A stretch of 64,000 nucleotides of DNA from an uncultured Polaribacter sp. Lineage in GTDB: Bacteria; Bacteroidota; Bacteroidia; Flavobacteriales; Flavobacteriaceae. Shown here piece after piece: positions 44,869 through 53,518 of the stretch. The stretch is from assembly GCF_947497695.1 (NCBI RefSeq), contig NZ_CANMHM010000010.1:1-64000 (forward strand). Direction: 5' to 3'. The notes beneath the pieces are model-generated. The model saw nothing but the letters and a program-made list of their open reading frames with translations, was not told where the DNA came from and searched no databases. Every line of letters starts with the position of its first letter. Position 1 is the first letter of the stretch. Position numbers and translations under genes: made by a program.

Positions 44869-44927
44869 GCCACGAATACACGAATTAAAAAATAAATATT
44901 ATAAGAAATAATTGGTGAATTTGTGGC
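44869..44927. repeat. Terminal-inverted-repeat element GCCACGAATTC, copy 3 (short)
   Basis: GCCACGAATACACGAATTA at 44869-44887 and AATTGGTGAATTTGTGGC at 44910-44927 are imperfect inverted complements around a 22 nt AT-rich centre. The ends match the two longer copies, so this is an internally deleted member of the same family, lying between menF and the thioesterase. Confidence 0.7.
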
Positions 44928-44967
44928 TATTTTTCACATCAGACTTATAAATCTATTGAACTAAAAA

Positions 44968-45384
44968 CTATTTTTTATCCAAAACAATATTCGTCATTTT
45001 AGCAACAGAAATTAAATGATCATTTTCATCAACAATTCTAACTTCCCATAAATGTGTAGTTCTGCCCTTGTGAATATTTTTAGCTGTTGCAAAAACAGTC
45101 CCTTCTTTCTTGCTTTTAATATGATTAATGGATAACTGAATTCCATTTATATATTGTGTTTTGTTATCAATAAAAAAGTTAGAAGCAACACTACCAACAC
45201 TCTCTGCCAAAGCAGCAGTTGCACCACCATGCAATTGCCCATAAGGTTGATGAACACTGGCATTTACAGGCATTTTTGCTGTTAAAAAATCATTACCAAT
45301 AGCAACATATTCAATATCAAGCGTTTCCATTAATGTGTTTTTATTACGCTCATTAAACGCTTTTAAAATAGCAACAGTATCCAT
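44968..45384 (-). CDS. PaaI-family hotdog thioesterase
   Basis: A 138-residue hotdog-fold acyl-CoA thioesterase. QLHGGATAALAESVGSVA near 48-65 carries the HGG and catalytic Glu region of the PaaI/DHNA-CoA group, and INHIKSKKEGTVFATA near 90 is the second conserved strand. Beside menF it probably hydrolyses 1,4-dihydroxy-2-naphthoyl-CoA (MenI role). That job is inferred from the neighbour, not from sequence alone. Confidence 0.85.
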   Translation of the reverse strand: MDTVAILKAFNERNKNTLMETLDIEYVAIGNDFLTAKMPVNASVHQPYGQLHGGATAALAESVGSVASNFFIDNKTQYINGIQLSINHIKSKKEGTVFATAKNIHKGRTTHLWEVRIVDENDHLISVAKMTNIVLDKK

Positions 45385-45424
45385 ATCATTCTGATTATAA
45401 TGTAAAAGTACATATAAAATTTTG

Positions 45425-45432
45425 TATTTTTG
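45425..45432 (+). promoter_or_regulatory. Promoter -7 element (TATTTTTG)
   Basis: An exact TAnnTTTG match ends 23 nt before the ATG at 45456. Confidence 0.5.
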
Positions 45433-45455
45433 CTGTAGATAATTGAAACAATTTC

Positions 45456-45959
45456 ATGTACAAAATACGCGTAATTTTAGACACAAAAGAAGATGTAATT
45501 AGAACTATTTTAGTTGATGACAAACTAAATTTAGAAGATTTACATGTAACAATTGCCAAAGCTTTTGGTTTTGGAGGAAAAGAAATGGCTTCTTTTTATA
45601 GAACTGATGAAGAATGGAACCAAGGAGAGGAAATTCCCTTGTTTAATATGGAAGAAATTGGCGAAGGAATTTCTATGCAAACTTGTATTTTAAAGGATAC
45701 TTTATTAGAAGAAAACGACAAGCTAATTTACGTGTATGATTTCTTAAAAATGTGGACTTTCTATGTGGAAGTTATTGAAATTTCTACAGAACAAAAAGAA
45801 GGATTGCCACAGATTATTTTAACCGTTGGAGAAATACCAAGTGAAGCTCCAGAAAAAGAGTTTATTGCAGAAAAATTAGATGATGGTTTTGGCGATGATG
45901 GAGATATTGATGATGAATATGGTAGTTTTGATGATGATTACGATTTTAATGAGTATTAA
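45456..45959 (+). CDS. pRiA4b ORF-3 / IS1096 passenger TnpR-like domain protein
   Basis: A 167-residue protein of the PRiA4_ORF3 family. The pattern MYKIRVILDTKEDVIRTILV, then LEDLHVTIAKAFGF, and YVYDFLKMWTFYVEVIEI near 88-105 is the family core; the last 20 residues are an Asp-rich tail. Despite the mobile-element name, it is a common chromosomal gene in Flavobacteriaceae, and no transposase lies nearby. Function unknown. Confidence 0.8.
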   Translation: MYKIRVILDTKEDVIRTILVDDKLNLEDLHVTIAKAFGFGGKEMASFYRTDEEWNQGEEIPLFNMEEIGEGISMQTCILKDTLLEENDKLIYVYDFLKMWTFYVEVIEISTEQKEGLPQIILTVGEIPSEAPEKEFIAEKLDDGFGDDGDIDDEYGSFDDDYDFNEY

Positions 45960-46068
45960 GGGTTATCTAAGTAATAATACGTGTTTTGCTAAATATCTTA
46001 TCATTATTAATTGCTATAATACCTAGCAATAAACCGTACTAAAATAGGTTGACTAAAACCTAACTACA

Positions 46069-46444
46069 ATGAAAGTTATTGCTGAAAAAATAAAAAATTG
46101 GTGAAATAATATTTGCCTCTGTTTACCCTCATTACCTAAAAAGGTTACAGAAAAACGGAAGAACGAAAGAAGAATTTCATCAAATAATTAAGTGGCTTAC
46201 TGGCTTTGATGCTAAAAGTATAAAACAATTGATAGATGAAAAAGCAACTTTTGAGACGTTCTTTCAAAAAGCGGAACTAAACCCTAATGCTCATTGAATT
46301 AAAGGTGTTGTTTGTGGCTATACAATTGAAGAAATACCAGATGAATTCCAATTATACAAAAAGTGTAGGTATTTAGTAAAGTTGTATGATGAATTAGCAA
46401 AAGGACGTAAAATGGAAAAAATATTACGTGTTGGTAATAAATAA
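46069..46444 (+). pseudogene. DUF2200-family protein, broken by a frameshift and an in-frame TGA
   Basis: Beginning at ATG 46069 the frame reads MKVIAEKIKN and meets TGA. Shifting frame in the A run at about 46093-46097 continues as KIGEIIFASVYPHYL, then KEEFHQIIKWLTGFDAKS, LIDEKATFETFFQKAELNPNAH, stops at TGA 46295-46297, and resumes in frame as [17 protein letters not shown] through [14 protein letters not shown] to TAA at 46444. The parts match DUF2200 order and length (about 120 residues). Two disabling changes mean it is a recent pseudogene. DUF2200 function is unknown. Confidence 0.85.
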
Positions 46445-46603
46445 GAACTGTTAATAACAACATTTATACCTTAAAAATGGTTTGTTATTTACTAGAAAAG
46501 ATATATTTTCTGGTATAACAAATTTTAAAAAAGGTTATCAATAAAAATTTAAAACCTTATTTAAATCTTAATTAAATACAGGTACTTTTTTATAAAGTAT
46601 CCG

Positions 46604-46611
46604 TATTTTTA
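46604..46611 (+). promoter_or_regulatory. Promoter -7-like element 4 nt before uvrB
   Basis: TATTTTTA (last base off TAnnTTTG) is separated from the uvrB ATG by only CAAG, the same 4 nt gap seen at 24263 and 63163. Confidence 0.35.
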
Positions 46612-46615
46612 CAAG

Positions 46616-48604
46616 ATGGAATTTAAATTGGTATCAGAATTTTCTCCTACAGGAGATCAACCACAAGCAATAAAAGAACTTGCAGAAGCAATTAATGGAG
46701 GAGAAAAATATCAAACTCTTTTAGGTGTTACAGGTTCTGGAAAAACATTTACTGTTGCCAATGTGGTAAAAGAAGTAAAAAAACCAACCTTAGTTTTAGC
46801 ACATAATAAAACGTTGGCTGCCCAATTATATTCTGAATTTAAGCAGTTTTTTCCTGATAATGCTGTAGAGTATTTTGTTTCTTATTACGATTATTATCAA
46901 CCAGAAGCCTACATACCAGTAACAGGTACTTTTATTGAAAAAGATTTATCTATTAATGAAGATATAGAGCGTTTGCGTTTAAGCACCACTTCTTCCCTGC
47001 TTTCTGGTAGAAGAGATATTTTGGTGGTTGCTTCTGTTTCTTGTTTATATGGTATTGGTAATCCTGTAGAATTTAAGAAAAATGTAATTCCTGTTGCTGT
47101 AAATCAGCAAATTGCAAGAACCAAATTTTTACACCAATTAGTACAAAGCTTATATTCTAGAACAGAACACGAAATAAAAAGTGGTACCTTTAAAGTAAAA
47201 GGTGATGTAGTAACCATTTATCCTTCTTATGGAGACAATGGCTATAGAATCCATTTTTTTGGCGATGAAATTGAAGAAATTGAATCTTTTGACTTAGAGA
47301 GCAACCTTGTTTTAGAAACGTTTGAAGAGTTGACAATTTATCCTGCAAACTTATTTGTTACTTCTCCTGATGTGTTACAAAATGCCATTCATCAAATTCA
47401 GGATGATATGATGAAACAAGTGGATTTTTTCAATGAAATGGGGAAACATTTAGAAGCAAAACGAATCAAAGAACGTACAGAATTTGACTTAGAAATGATA
47501 CGAGAATTAGGCTATTGCTCTGGTATTGAAAATTATTCAAGATATTTAGATGGTAGAGAACCAGGCACAAGACCTTTCTGTTTGTTAGATTATTTTCCTG
47601 ATGATTATTTAATGGTTATTGATGAGAGTCATGTTACTGTACCACAAACCCATGCAATGTATGGTGGAGATAGAAGTAGAAAAGAAAATTTGGTAGAATA
47701 TGGTTTTAGATTGCCTGCTGCAATGGACAATCGTCCTTTAAAGTTTGAGGAATTTGAAGCCGTTCAAAATCAAACCATATTTGTTTCTGCAACACCTGCA
47801 GATTATGAATTGCAGAAAACAGAAGGTGTTTTTGTTGAGCAAATTATTAGACCTACAGGCTTATTAGATCCACCAATTGAGGTAAGACCTAGTTTAAATC
47901 AAATAGATGATTTAATTGAAGAAATTCAAATTCGTGTAGAAAAAGACGAACGTACTTTGGTAACCACATTAACCAAAAGAATGGCAGAAGAATTGACTAA
48001 ATATCTAACAAGAGTAGACATACGTTGTAGATACATACATTCTGATGTAGATACTTTAGAGCGTGTAGAAATTATGCAAGATTTGCGTAAAGGTTTGTTT
48101 GATGTTTTGATTGGAGTGAATCTTTTAAGAGAAGGTTTAGATTTACCAGAAGTTTCTTTAGTGGCTATTTTAGATGCTGATAAAGAAGGTTTTTTAAGAA
48201 ATGTAAAATCACTCACACAAACTGTGGGTAGAGCTGCAAGAAACGTAAATGGTTTGGCTATTTTATATGCTGATAAAATTACAAATAGTATGCAAAAAAC
48301 CATAGATGAAACAGAAAGAAGGAGAGAAAAACAAATTGCATACAACACAAAACATAATAAAGTACCCACTCAAATTAATAAAAAAATTGATGATACCTTA
48401 ACAAAATCAGCAGTTTCTAGTTACCATTATGACAACGCAAAACAAGTTGCTGCAGAGCAAGATTTGCAATATTTACCAAAAGAAGAAATTGAAGATAGAA
48501 TTCGTAAAAAACGCAAACAAATGGAAGCCGCTGCAAAAGAATTAGACTTTATTGTGGCTGCTAAATTGCGTGATGAAATTGCTGTTTTGAAGGAGAAAGT
48601 ATAA
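46616..48604 (+). CDS. uvrB: Excinuclease ABC subunit B
   Basis: A 662-residue nucleotide excision repair helicase-like subunit that verifies DNA damage and recruits UvrC. Walker A GVTGSGKTF lies near 38, the damage-probing hairpin YYDYYQPEAYIP near 91-102, DEAD-like DESH near 337, and helicase motif VI QTVGRAARN near 540. The C-terminal UVR motif (about 625-660) binds UvrC. Full length and intact. Confidence 0.97.
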   Translation: MEFKLVSEFSPTGDQPQAIKELAEAINGGEKYQTLLGVTGSGKTFTVANVVKEVKKPTLVLAHNKTLAAQLYSEFKQFFPDNAVEYFVSYYDYYQPEAYIPVTGTFIEKDLSINEDIERLRLSTTSSLLSGRRDILVVASVSCLYGIGNPVEFKKNVIPVAVNQQIARTKFLHQLVQSLYSRTEHEIKSGTFKVKGDVVTIYPSYGDNGYRIHFFGDEIEEIESFDLESNLVLETFEELTIYPANLFVTSPDVLQNAIHQIQDDMMKQVDFFNEMGKHLEAKRIKERTEFDLEMIRELGYCSGIENYSRYLDGREPGTRPFCLLDYFPDDYLMVIDESHVTVPQTHAMYGGDRSRKENLVEYGFRLPAAMDNRPLKFEEFEAVQNQTIFVSATPADYELQKTEGVFVEQIIRPTGLLDPPIEVRPSLNQIDDLIEEIQIRVEKDERTLVTTLTKRMAEELTKYLTRVDIRCRYIHSDVDTLERVEIMQDLRKGLFDVLIGVNLLREGLDLPEVSLVAILDADKEGFLRNVKSLTQTVGRAARNVNGLAILYADKITNSMQKTIDETERRREKQIAYNTKHNKVPTQINKKIDDTLTKSAVSSYHYDNAKQVAAEQDLQYLPKEEIEDRIRKKRKQMEAAAKELDFIVAAKLRDEIAVLKEKV

Positions 48605-48739
48605 ATTTTATCAAAAAAAATACTTTTTTACTCTTAAAAGACAAAAATTAGAAATTATATAATAATTTTAAATTATTTACAAACAATAAAAAGACGCAAC
48701 GTTTTCCTTTTTTATCCATCTATATTAAAAACAAAGAAA

Positions 48740-49999
48740 ATGAAACAAATTAACCCTTTTATAAAATTTAGTTTTATAGTATTTACTATAAGTATACTGC
48801 TATACAGTTGTTCTAAAGATGATGATGAACCTTTAAGCAAAACAGACATTAATAAAACAAGTTTATTTGGAGAAGTAATAGTACCTGAAAACACCAATAG
48901 AGATTCAGATTTTAGTATCTTAAGTGATGCTTTAATTGAAAGCTCAGTTAAAAGTGATTTTCGATTTGGAAACCCAAATGAACAATTTGAACCAGGAATC
49001 TTAACTGCTGGTGAATGGAGCGATCTAAATAATTGGGATTTTTGGAACAATTTATTAAGCGATCAAGAATATTATAAGGAAGCAAATAAATGGAATCTTA
49101 AAGAAATAAAAAGATATTCTTTTTTTGTGAAAGATAATAATGCATCTGCTGTTGCAAACTGTAAAATCAAACTACTTTACAACCAAGTTGAAGTTTGGAA
49201 AACTAAAACAGATGCCAAAGGAGAAGCAACGTTATGGTCTGATTTAGAAATAAATGAATTAAAAGCAGAAATAGAAATTGATGGCACAAAACAAATAATA
49301 ACCAATGTAAAAGAATACGCTATTGGAATTAATGACATAAGTATAAACAAAACCATCATCAACAAAAAAAATGTTGATATTTATTTTGCTGTAGATGCAA
49401 CAGGTTCTATGGGAGACGAAATTGATTATTTAAAAGCCGAATTAAATAATGTAATTCAAAGAATAAAACAAAACAATACTTCTTTAGAAATGCGTTTTGG
49501 CTCTGTATTTTATAGAGATGAAGGAGATGATTATGTAACTCGCCCATTTAATTTTACAACAAACCAAGAAAGCTTAATTTCTTTTATATCTAAACAGTCT
49601 GCAAATGGTGGAGGCGATTTTCCAGAAGCTGTTCACACTGCTCTAGATATTGCCATTACTCAAAATTCATGGAATGATGATGCTTCTACTCGCATCTTAT
49701 TTCTATTGTTAGATGCACCTCCACATTACACGCAAGAAGTAATTTCTAATTTAGAATCTAATATAACCTTGGCAGCAGAAAAAGGAATTAAAATAATACC
49801 TATTACAGCTTCTGGAATAGACAAACCTACAGAATATTTAATGCGTTCTTTTGCCATATTAACAAACGGAACTTATGTTTTTATTACGGATGATAGTGGC
49901 GTTGGTAATAGCCATATAAAACCAACTATTGGAGAATTTAGCGTAGAAAAACTAAACGATTTAATGGTAAGAGTAGTTGATAATTATATTCCTAAATAA
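48740..49999 (+). CDS. Surface VWA-domain lipoprotein
   Basis: A 419-residue lipoprotein with lipobox YSCS (Cys near 21) followed by SKDDDEP, an acidic run like the Bacteroidota lipoprotein export signal, so it is probably on the cell surface. A short carboxypeptidase-regulatory-like beta region (about 130-200) precedes the von Willebrand A domain (about 212-400) with MIDAS-type DATGSMGDE and downstream LLLDAPPHYT. VWA domains bind protein ligands through a metal; the partner is unknown. Single gene. Confidence 0.85.
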   Translation: MKQINPFIKFSFIVFTISILLYSCSKDDDEPLSKTDINKTSLFGEVIVPENTNRDSDFSILSDALIESSVKSDFRFGNPNEQFEPGILTAGEWSDLNNWDFWNNLLSDQEYYKEANKWNLKEIKRYSFFVKDNNASAVANCKIKLLYNQVEVWKTKTDAKGEATLWSDLEINELKAEIEIDGTKQIITNVKEYAIGINDISINKTIINKKNVDIYFAVDATGSMGDEIDYLKAELNNVIQRIKQNNTSLEMRFGSVFYRDEGDDYVTRPFNFTTNQESLISFISKQSANGGGDFPEAVHTALDIAITQNSWNDDASTRILFLLLDAPPHYTQEVISNLESNITLAAEKGIKIIPITASGIDKPTEYLMRSFAILTNGTYVFITDDSGVGNSHIKPTIGEFSVEKLNDLMVRVVDNYIPK

Positions 50000-50329
50000 A
50001 TTTAGGCCTTAAGAAAAATTAGGTAAAAACGTATCAAAAAAACAGAAACATATAGTAACTATAGAAAAAATTAGACTTTCTTTTTGCTATAAAATTAAGT
50101 ATTGAAATAAGTGTTTTTTTAAGTATCGTTTTTGTCAATTTTATAGTATTAGATGTTTTATTTGATTTTTTCATGTTTACAAAACAAACTTTAATTAAAA
50201 GTATCACTATTACCTAAGTAAAAAAACAACACATATTAGTAAGATCGATTTCTTTATTTTAAATTTGAATCTTTTATTTTTACAATCAATTATTTTGTTC
50301 TTCTAAAAGAACGTCCAAAATACAAAAAC
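50000..50329. other. 330 bp gene-free spacer
   Basis: AT-rich, no credible frame. The only structure seen is a small stem GTTCTT-CTAA-AAGAAC near 50297-50312, about 20 bp before the menB start, which could be a leader hairpin. Confidence 0.5.
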
Positions 50330-51169
50330 ATGACAAATCCCGAGTGGAAAACCGTTAAAGAATACGAAGACATTACTTATAAAAAATGTAATGGAGTTGC
50401 AAGAATTGCGTTTAACAGACCTAATGTTAGAAATGCTTTTAGACCCAAAACCACCAAAGAATTATACGAAGCTTTTTATGATGCTACAGAAGATGTAAAT
50501 ATTGGTGTTGTGCTGCTTTCTGCAGAAGGACCAAGTACAAAAGATGGCGTATATTCTTTCTGTTCTGGTGGCGATCAAAAAGCAAGAGGTCATCAAGGTT
50601 ATGTTGGTGAAGATGGTTATCACAGATTAAATATTTTAGAAGTTCAAAGATTAATTAGGTTTATGCCAAAAGCAGTAATTGCAGTAGTACCTGGCTGGGC
50701 AGTTGGAGGTGGACATAGTTTACATGTTGTTTGTGATTTAACTTTAGCATCTAAAGAACACGCAATTTTTAAACAAACAGATGCAGATGTAACCTCTTTT
50801 GATGGTGGCTATGGATCTGCTTATTTAGCTAAAATGGTAGGGCAAAAAAAAGCAAGAGAAATTTTCTTTTTAGGTAGAAATTATTCTGCACAAGAAGCCT
50901 ATGAAATGGGAATGGTAAATGCAGTAATTCCACATGATGAATTAGAGAGTACAGCTTATCAATGGGCACAAGAAATTTTAGAAAAAAGCCCTACCTCAAT
51001 AAAAATGTTGAAATTTGCCATGAATTTAACTGATGATGGCATGGTTGGTCAGCAAGTTTTTGCGGGCGAAGCAACAAGACTTGCTTATATGACTGATGAG
51101 GCAAAAGAAGGAAGAGACGCTTTTTTAGAGAAGAGAAAGCCTAATTTCCCTAAAAAATGGATACCATAA
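50330..51169 (+). CDS. menB: 1,4-dihydroxy-2-naphthoyl-CoA synthase
   Basis: A 279-residue crotonase-fold enzyme closing the second ring of the menaquinone precursor. Family hallmarks are FNRPNVRNAFRPKT near 26-39, FCSGGDQKARG near 76, VPGWAVGGGHSLHVVCDLT near 118 (oxyanion hole), DVTSFDGGYGS near 150 (catalytic Asp) and the terminal EGRDAFLEKRKPNF. It works downstream of menF; menD, menC and menE are not in this window. Confidence 0.95.
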   Translation: MTNPEWKTVKEYEDITYKKCNGVARIAFNRPNVRNAFRPKTTKELYEAFYDATEDVNIGVVLLSAEGPSTKDGVYSFCSGGDQKARGHQGYVGEDGYHRLNILEVQRLIRFMPKAVIAVVPGWAVGGGHSLHVVCDLTLASKEHAIFKQTDADVTSFDGGYGSAYLAKMVGQKKAREIFFLGRNYSAQEAYEMGMVNAVIPHDELESTAYQWAQEILEKSPTSIKMLKFAMNLTDDGMVGQQVFAGEATRLAYMTDEAKEGRDAFLEKRKPNFPKKWIP

Positions 51170-51221
51170 AATAGTTGGCAGTTTTTAAGTATTCAGCAGG
51201 CAGTCAAAGTTTTTAGTAAAG

Positions 51222-51241
51222 CAAGGGAGCATTCTCCCTTG
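51222..51241. terminator. Hairpin between menB and purU
   Basis: CAAGGGAG pairs perfectly with CTCCCTTG across a CATT loop. No T tract follows, so it may be an attenuating or mRNA-stabilising stem rather than a full terminator. Confidence 0.45.
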
Positions 51242-51255
51242 TAAAATAAGATATT

Positions 51256-52125
51256 ATGAAACCACAAGTAGTCACTTTTTTAATAAAATGTCCAGATCAA
51301 AAAGGATTGGTCGCTAAAATAACCAGTTTCTTTTTTGAAAAAGGATTTAATATTTTAAGTTGTCAGCAATATGTAAATGCTATTGAAAATACTTATTTTA
51401 TGCGTGTTCGTTTAAATGCAGATGGCACAAATATTTCTAAAGAAACCTTAGAAGCTAGTTTTCTTGAACTCGCAACACCTTTAAAATTCGATTGGTCTGT
51501 AAATTATAGTGATAAAAAACAAAATATAGCTATCATGGTTTCTCACACAAGCCATAATTTATATGATTTATTAGAAAGATCTAAAGAAGGTAGATTAGAT
51601 TGTAATGTAAGCATGATTATTAGTAATCATGATAAGTTAAGACCTATTGCAGAAATGTTTAAAATCCCTTTTTATCATTTACCTGTTACCAAAGAAACTA
51701 AGCAAGAGCAAGAAGCACAAGTTGCACAACTTTTAGATGTAAATGAAGTCGATTTGGTAATTATGGCTAGATATATGCAGATTTTATCAGCAGATTTTAT
51801 CAATCGTTATCCTGAGAAGATTATCAATATTCATCATTCTTTTTTACCTGCTTTTCAAGGAGCAAATCCGTATAAAAAAGCTTATGAAAGAGGTGTAAAA
51901 TTAATTGGTGCCACAGCACATTATGCAACTGTAGATTTAGATGAAGGCCCAATTATTGAGCAAGATGTAAAACCTGTAACACACGAAAGTACACCAACAA
52001 CCTTAAAAAGAATTGGTGCTGATATTGAAAAACTGGTGTTGGCAAGAGCTGTAAAAAACCATTTGAATCATCAAATAATTGTTTCAGGAAATAGAGCCAT
52101 TGTTTTTCCTGAAGCTGGGGAGTAA
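51256..52125 (+). CDS. purU: Formyltetrahydrofolate deformylase
   Basis: A 289-residue enzyme hydrolysing 10-formyl-THF to formate and THF. An N-terminal ACT domain (about 5-85, LIKCPDQKGLVAKITSFF) senses one-carbon state. The catalytic formyltransferase fold has INIHHSFLPAFQGANPY near 193-209 and IGATAHYATVDLDEGPIIEQD near 217-237, with the Asn, His and Asp of the active site. Usual length. Confidence 0.94.
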   Translation: MKPQVVTFLIKCPDQKGLVAKITSFFFEKGFNILSCQQYVNAIENTYFMRVRLNADGTNISKETLEASFLELATPLKFDWSVNYSDKKQNIAIMVSHTSHNLYDLLERSKEGRLDCNVSMIISNHDKLRPIAEMFKIPFYHLPVTKETKQEQEAQVAQLLDVNEVDLVIMARYMQILSADFINRYPEKIINIHHSFLPAFQGANPYKKAYERGVKLIGATAHYATVDLDEGPIIEQDVKPVTHESTPTTLKRIGADIEKLVLARAVKNHLNHQIIVSGNRAIVFPEAGE

Positions 52126-52190
52126 TTTTTAATTACAAATTTTAATTACGAAGTTCTATAATTCGTAATTCATAATTTAAAATTAGTAAT
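52126..52190. repeat. Imperfect AT-rich palindrome between purU and the FAH gene
   Basis: AATTACGAA near 52144-52152 pairs with TTCGTAATT near 52162-52170, and flanking ATTACAAATTTT and AAAATTAGTAATT extend the stem with mismatches. A likely folded intergenic element or weak terminator. Confidence 0.4.
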
Positions 52191-52195
52191 TGAGT

Positions 52196-52804
52196 ATGAA
52201 AATAATTTGTATTGGGCGCAATTACGCAAAACATATTGAAGAATTGGCAAATGAAAAACCAGAAAGTCCGGTTATTTTTTTAAAGCCAGATTCAGCTATT
52301 TTACCCAGAAAAAACCCGTTTTTTATTCCTCCTTTTTCTAATGATGTACATTATGAAGTGGAAATTTTAGTAAAAATCAACAAAGTTGGCAAACACATTG
52401 CTACAAAATTTGCGCATAAATATTATGATGAAATAGGACTCGGAATCGATTTTACAGCAAGAGATGTACAAGCAAAATGCAAAGAAAAAGGTTTACCTTG
52501 GGAAAAAGCAAAAGCTTTTGATGGAAGTGCAGTTGTGGGAGAATTTTATCCGAAGGAACAATTTGATTTAGAAAACTTACAATTTCAACTGTTTAAAAAT
52601 GATGCAATTGTACAAGATGGAAATACCAATGCCATGTTATGGAAAACTGACGAATTAATTTCTTATGTTTCTCAATACTTCACTTTAAAAAAGGGAGATA
52701 TCATTTTTACAGGAACACCTGCAGGAGTTGGCCAAGTTATTGAAAATGATGTTTTAAAAGGTATAATAGCTGGTAAAGAAGCGTTTAACATCAAAGTAAA
52801 ATAA
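52196..52804 (+). CDS. Fumarylacetoacetate hydrolase family protein
   Basis: A 202-residue FAH-fold enzyme. It starts MKIICIGRNYAKH; the metal site glutamates are in NDVHYEVEILVKI near 53 (E-x-E) and the downstream Asp in LGIDFTARDVQ near 83, with FTGTPAGVGQV near 176. Related proteins act as oxaloacetate decarboxylase/tautomerase or acylpyruvase; the precise substrate is not fixed. A TTG two codons upstream is possible, but the ATG matches the family. Confidence 0.88.
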   Translation: MKIICIGRNYAKHIEELANEKPESPVIFLKPDSAILPRKNPFFIPPFSNDVHYEVEILVKINKVGKHIATKFAHKYYDEIGLGIDFTARDVQAKCKEKGLPWEKAKAFDGSAVVGEFYPKEQFDLENLQFQLFKNDAIVQDGNTNAMLWKTDELISYVSQYFTLKKGDIIFTGTPAGVGQVIENDVLKGIIAGKEAFNIKVK

Positions 52805-52806
52805 AT

Positions 52807-53124
52807 TTGATAAATTTTAGCATCCAAATAATTGCATCAATATTTATTGGAGGTTGTTTTGTATATCTTGCAAAAAGATATGAAAAAAGCATCCCCATTT
52901 ATTTTTGTATTGGTTTTTTTCTCTCTTTAATAATTAGATTTATCTATTTGTTAATTTATGGCTTTATTACAGATTTTGAAATCCTACAAAGTTTTAGTTT
53001 TAATAGAAATTTATCTGTTTTACTAAGCATTATTATTCCCTACATTCTCTTTATTATTTTAAGAAAAAAATTAGAAAAAGAAAGTTTAAAAAAATCTAAG
53101 ATCAATGAAATAGGTGAAAAATGA
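52807..53124 (+). CDS. Small membrane protein (first of a tandem pair)
   Basis: A 105-residue hydrophobic protein I do not recognise, with three transmembrane segments (about 5-20, 30-51 and 69-86) and a basic C-terminal tail. The start is TTG, two bases after the FAH stop. Its TGA overlaps the ATG of the next frame (ATGA), typical of coupled genes, but that partner is interrupted by a stop. Function unknown; the partner's decay may mean this one is dispensable too. Confidence 0.55.
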   Translation: MINFSIQIIASIFIGGCFVYLAKRYEKSIPIYFCIGFFLSLIIRFIYLLIYGFITDFEILQSFSFNRNLSVLLSIIIPYILFIILRKKLEKESLKKSKINEIGEK

Positions 53125-53426
53125 AGATTCTAGGCTATATTCTTATTTTTTATATCGGATTTTATTTTTATTGACAAGCAGAAAATCACAACAAAAATAA
53201 ATGGTTATTTGGTTTTTTAGGCATTGCCTCATTTTTCTTAGGGCTACTAATACATCCTTTATATATTAGACTTTTTGAATCGTTTTTAGTTAACGAATTT
53301 AAATTAGTCATTTTAAGTATTAAATCTTTTTGTTTTGCAATATTAACTGATTTTGTAAGTTTTCAAGCACTAAACTATATCTGGAGTAGAAAAAACAGAA
53401 ATGTTAAAAAAGAAGATATTGGTTAA
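53121..53426 (+). pseudogene. Small membrane protein interrupted by an in-frame TGA
   Basis: The frame from ATG 53121 reads MKILGYILIFYIGFYFY, stops at TGA 53172-53174, and continues in frame as QAENHNKNKWLFGFLGIASFF to TAA at 53426. Without the stop it would be a 101-residue protein with three hydrophobic segments, similar in size and layout to its neighbour. TGA in place of TGG is the simplest cause. ATGA overlap with the preceding gene supports it having been a real gene. Confidence 0.65.
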
Positions 53427-53491
53427 ATAAGTAATTGAATAATTATACCAAATTAATACATTAGATTTCTTATTTCAACCCTACAACTTTG

Positions 53492-53499
53492 TAACTTTG
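53492..53499 (+). promoter_or_regulatory. Promoter -7 element of cinA (TAACTTTG)
   Basis: An exact TAnnTTTG match ends 19 nt before the cinA ATG. Confidence 0.5.
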
Positions 53500-53518
53500 T
53501 CGCTTTCAAAAAGTAAAA

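Noticed and set aside
45456..45959. Mobile element, because the family name mentions IS1096 passenger
   Set aside because: No transposase, inverted repeats or target duplication nearby; the family is common in flavobacterial chromosomes.
47926..48369. 147-codon minus-strand frame
   Set aside because: Antisense to uvrB's helicase region; no start context or family pattern.
53121..53426. TGA read as tryptophan or selenocysteine
   Set aside because: TGA serves as a normal stop for other genes here (for example the frame ending at 53124), there is no SECIS-like stem that I can see, and the other in-frame TGA (46295) replaces a residue that is not Trp in the family.
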